Source: an uncultured Lentisphaeria bacterium
Lineage (GTDB): Bacteria > Verrucomicrobiota > Lentisphaeria > Victivallales > Victivallaceae
Assembly (NCBI GenBank): GCA_949282965.1
Contig: CASDQW010000127.1
Location: 1-33,861, forward strand
Length of the DNA stretch: 33,861 nucleotides
Reading direction: 5' to 3'
Below are positions 31,626 through 33,861 of this stretch, piece by piece. The translations under genes and the position numbers were made by a program. Each line of letters begins with the position of its first letter. Position 1 is the first letter of the stretch. Under the pieces are notes generated by a model. The model did no database searches. It was not told the DNA's origin and worked only from the letters and a program-made list of their open reading frames with translations.

Positions 31626-33455
31626 ATGACGACAGCAGATTCCGAACGGCCCCGTTATCACTTCACTGCCCGAAGCGGCTGGCTGAACGACCCCAACGGC
31701 CTGTTTCAGCTGGATGGAACCTATCATTTGTATTTTCAACACAATCCCGCAGCTCCGCACTGGGGCAACCTGCACTGGGGGCACGCGATCAGCGAAGATC
31801 TGCTGCACTGGCGGGAACTTCCGGTGGCGCTCCGGCCGCGTTCAGACAAAGACCTGTGTTATTCCGGAAGCGCCTGGGTGGACCGGGAGAACCACGCCGG
31901 CTTCCAGACCGGCGAACGGCCGACGATTCTGGTTTATTACACCAGCACGGGCCGGGGCGAATGTCTGGCGTACAGCAACGACGGCGGTCTGACCTTCCAG
32001 GAGTATGAGAACAATCCGGTCATCCGGCATCGCGGCCGGGATCCGCGGATTCTGTACCACCGGGAGTCCGGGTATTATGTTCTGGTCGTTTATGAGGAAT
32101 TCAACTTTGCGGCCTTCTACCGGTCGTCCAATTTGAAGGACTGGGAATTCTGCAGCCGGATCCACGGCTTTTTCGAATGCCCGGAGCTGTTCGACCTGGA
32201 CGGACGCTGGGTCCTGTTCGGAGCGAACGGCCGCTATTCGATCGGCCGCTTCGACGGCAGGGAATTTCATCCGGAATCGCTCCCCGCGCCGCTTTTCGAA
32301 GGGGAAGCCTACGCCGGGCAGAGCTTCAGCAACTGCGACCGGCGGATCATGATCTTCTGGCTGCGCGACCGGGAGGGTTTTTCGGGACTGCCCTACAATC
32401 AACAGATGACGCTGCCGGTGGAACTGACGTTGCGTGACAATGCCGTTCGCGTAACGCCCGCGGTTGTCCCGCCGGAGGCGTTCGTCGTCCATCCCGGGAG
32501 CCGGTCCCTGAAACTGCATGGATGGGATTTGCCCCCGGCGGAGGAACTGTTGATCGCGGAAGACACCTTCTCGCTGGAAATCTTCGTCAACGGCGGCGAA
32601 CGCTACATCGTGCATCCGCTCCACATCCGTCGCCCCCGGATTCTCTCCTTCGGCGAAATTCTGATCGACCGCCACCCGGACGGCGACCGCCTCGGCGGCG
32701 CCCCGGTCAATCTCGGCGCCGGATTGCGCGCGCTCGGCGCCGAAGTCCGGCTGCAGGGAGCCGTCGGCACTGATCCGGACGGAGACTGGGTGCTGACACA
32801 ACTGGCGGCAAAAGGCCTTTCCCCGGACAGCATACAGCACAATTCCCACCCCACCATGGTCGCCCGGGTCGGCCGAAGCGCCGACGGGGAAAACACCTTC
32901 CAGTTCACCTCGGAAAGCGCGTCCGACCACATCCGTCCGGACGGAACCGACGCCGCTTTCCCGGCGGACGTCGTCTGTTTCGGCACACTGGCCCGGAGGT
33001 CGCCCGAATCGGCGGCGACGCTGGCGACGCTGAAGAAAACGCACGCCGGCGCCCGCTTTTTCTGCGACCTGAATCTGCGCGCGCCCTTTTATGATGAAGC
33101 GACCATCCGCCGCTCTCTGGAGCTCGCCGACTGGCTGAAGCTCAGCGCCGGCGAGGCCGCGATTCTGAGCGCCATGCTGAATCTGCCGGCAGCGCCTGAA
33201 GCATTCTGCCGGGAATGCGCCGCCCGGTACGGTCTCGAAGCAATCGTAATCACCCGCGGGGCGGACGGCGGCGACGTCTGGACGCAGGAGGAATTCTTCC
33301 ACTATGATGCGGCTCCGGCCGCGAAGGTTGCCCATACCGTTGGTGCGGGAGATGCCTTCAGCGCGGGATTCCTGTATTATCTCGCCTGCGGCGCCTCACC
33401 GCGGATTGCGGCGGCGGCGGGAAGCGCCCGGGCGGCGGCGGCGATTTCCGGCTGA
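31626..33455 (+). CDS. Fusion of GH32 beta-fructosidase and PfkB-family sugar kinase
   Basis: A single 609-residue frame joins two enzymes. Residues 1 to about 335 are a glycoside hydrolase family 32 unit. Asp22 in WLNDPNG is the nucleophile, Asp139 in GRDPR the stabiliser and Glu184 in FECPE the acid/base. The C-terminal sandwich (about 261-335) is much shorter than usual. From about 338 a PfkB kinase begins (ILSFGEILID, GGAPVN) and ends with VGAGDAFSAG, whose Asp576 is the catalytic base. CDLNLRAPFYD is typical of fructokinases. There is no signal peptide. The likely job is intracellular hydrolysis of sucrose or a short fructan followed by phosphorylation of the released fructose. Codon use is even across the junction. 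GGAGC lies upstream of the ATG. Substrate and sugar kinase specificity are inferred. Confidence 0.9.
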   Translation: MTTADSERPRYHFTARSGWLNDPNGLFQLDGTYHLYFQHNPAAPHWGNLHWGHAISEDLLHWRELPVALRPRSDKDLCYSGSAWVDRENHAGFQTGERPTILVYYTSTGRGECLAYSNDGGLTFQEYENNPVIRHRGRDPRILYHRESGYYVLVVYEEFNFAAFYRSSNLKDWEFCSRIHGFFECPELFDLDGRWVLFGANGRYSIGRFDGREFHPESLPAPLFEGEAYAGQSFSNCDRRIMIFWLRDREGFSGLPYNQQMTLPVELTLRDNAVRVTPAVVPPEAFVVHPGSRSLKLHGWDLPPAEELLIAEDTFSLEIFVNGGERYIVHPLHIRRPRILSFGEILIDRHPDGDRLGGAPVNLGAGLRALGAEVRLQGAVGTDPDGDWVLTQLAAKGLSPDSIQHNSHPTMVARVGRSADGENTFQFTSESASDHIRPDGTDAAFPADVVCFGTLARRSPESAATLATLKKTHAGARFFCDLNLRAPFYDEATIRRSLELADWLKLSAGEAAILSAMLNLPAAPEAFCRECAARYGLEAIVITRGADGGDVWTQEEFFHYDAAPAAKVAHTVGAGDAFSAGFLYYLACGASPRIAAAAGSARAAAAISG

Positions 33456-33480
33456 ACCGGGTCCCGCAGAACCGGGGCCG

Positions 33481-33510
33481 GCGAAACGACATGTGATTTT
33501 TCGCTTTTTT
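33481..33510 (+). terminator. Terminator after the GH32-kinase gene
   Basis: GCGAAA (33481-33486) pairs with TTTCGC (33499-33504) around a 12-base loop, followed by six T's. It lies 25 bases past the stop, just before the next promoter. The stem is short, so strength is uncertain. Confidence 0.6.
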
Positions 33511-33523
33511 ATTGAAAAATTGC

Positions 33524-33552
33524 TTGACAAAGTTTTTTATTTTTGATATAAT
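33524..33552 (+). promoter_or_regulatory. Fully consensus extended -10 promoter
   Basis: TTGACA (33524-33529), 17 bases, then TATAAT (33547-33552), with the TGN extension (TGA at 33544-33546) directly before the -10. Both hexamers are perfect, and the region 33490-33590 is AT-rich in a GC-rich genome. It should be very strong. The leader to the ATG at 33619 would be about 60 bases. Confidence 0.93.
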
Positions 33553-33618
33553 ATAGCTATAGTATATATTAATCTGTAGTATCAGTTCCCAAACCAAAAC
33601 GCAACCAACGGAGGCGAT

Positions 33619-33861
33619 ATGAAGAAGAGACAGGATTTCACGTTGATCGAACTGCTGGTGGTGATTGCGATCATCGCCATCCTCGCGTCGATGCTGCTTC
33701 CCTCGCTGAACAAAGCCCGCGAAAAGGCGCTGGCGATCAAGTGCCTCTCCAACCAGCGGCAGGTCGGGTTGTCGGTCGGGATGTACACCAGCGAATTCAA
33801 CGACAACTTCTATTCGCCGAATTCGCTCAGTTCGAGCCAGGTCGCCACGGCCAAGAAAACC
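33619..33861 (+). CDS. Prepilin-like protein (type II pseudopilin), 5' part
   Basis: The frame opens behind a GGAGG site with MKKRQD, then the type IV pilin/pseudopilin signature [18 protein letters not shown], a hydrophobic helix that carries the conserved glutamate at position 5 of the mature form. It continues [34 protein letters not shown] and is cut by the window edge after 81 residues. Such exported proteins are processed by a prepilin peptidase; Lentisphaerae and Planctomycetes carry large families of them. The residue before the cleavage point is Asp, not the usual Gly. A very strong promoter suggests an abundant surface or secretion-related protein. The function of the C-terminal part cannot be seen. 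Confidence 0.93.
   Translation, partial: MKKRQDFTLIELLVVIAIIAILASMLLPSLNKAREKALAIKCLSNQRQVGLSVGMYTSEFNDNFYSPNSLSSSQVATAKKT

Overview
This 33.9 kb window is GC-rich, densely coding bacterial DNA. It most likely comes from the Lentisphaerae/Victivallis side of the PVC superphylum. The grounds are the truncated prepilin-like gene at the right edge ([18 protein letters not shown] start, typical of the large families in that group), an LL-diaminopimelate aminotransferase (DapL, common in PVC bacteria), a type III glutamine synthetase, a cytosolic sulfatase and an McsA/McsB pair. The lineage is inferred from gene content. There is no rRNA, tRNA, CRISPR array, transposase or phage gene in view.

Left part (1-9.99 kb): the end of a beta-propeller gene, valS with its own promoter and a strong terminator, and a PPK2-type polyphosphate kinase whose 3' end looks frameshifted. 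On the minus strand follow a UPF0489 (peptide-arginase-like) gene, a secreted beta-sandwich protein and mcsA-mcsB. Then on the plus strand come mtnP and a secreted protein built from two tandem copies of one domain, closed by a terminator.

Central part (10.0-29.8 kb): this is a glutamine and nitrogen locus organised around a 572-base divergent control region (19851-20422). Leftward runs glnN-purF-carA-pyrG-carB: one glutamine-making enzyme followed by glutamine-dependent amidotransferases of purine and pyrimidine synthesis, tightly packed or overlapping. Rightward runs gltB-gltD-dapF-dapL: glutamate synthase plus two late steps of diaminopimelate/lysine synthesis. It is followed by a NifA-like sigma-54 activator (GAF, AAA+ with GAFTGA, Fis-type HTH). 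The gltB side of the control region carries a good -24/-12 promoter and repeated GTAAAAA motifs including a perfect palindrome. The glnN side carries a GC-rich, highly foldable leader. The simplest reading is that the regulator drives gltB through the sigma-54 promoter; this is inference.

Right part (29.8-33.9 kb): a cytosolic C-type sulfatase diverges from a 609-residue protein that fuses a GH32 beta-fructosidase to a PfkB-family sugar kinase. The fusion would hydrolyse an imported fructoside and phosphorylate the released fructose within one polypeptide, and it is the most unusual gene here. After its terminator comes a textbook extended -10 promoter driving the prepilin-like gene cut by the window edge.
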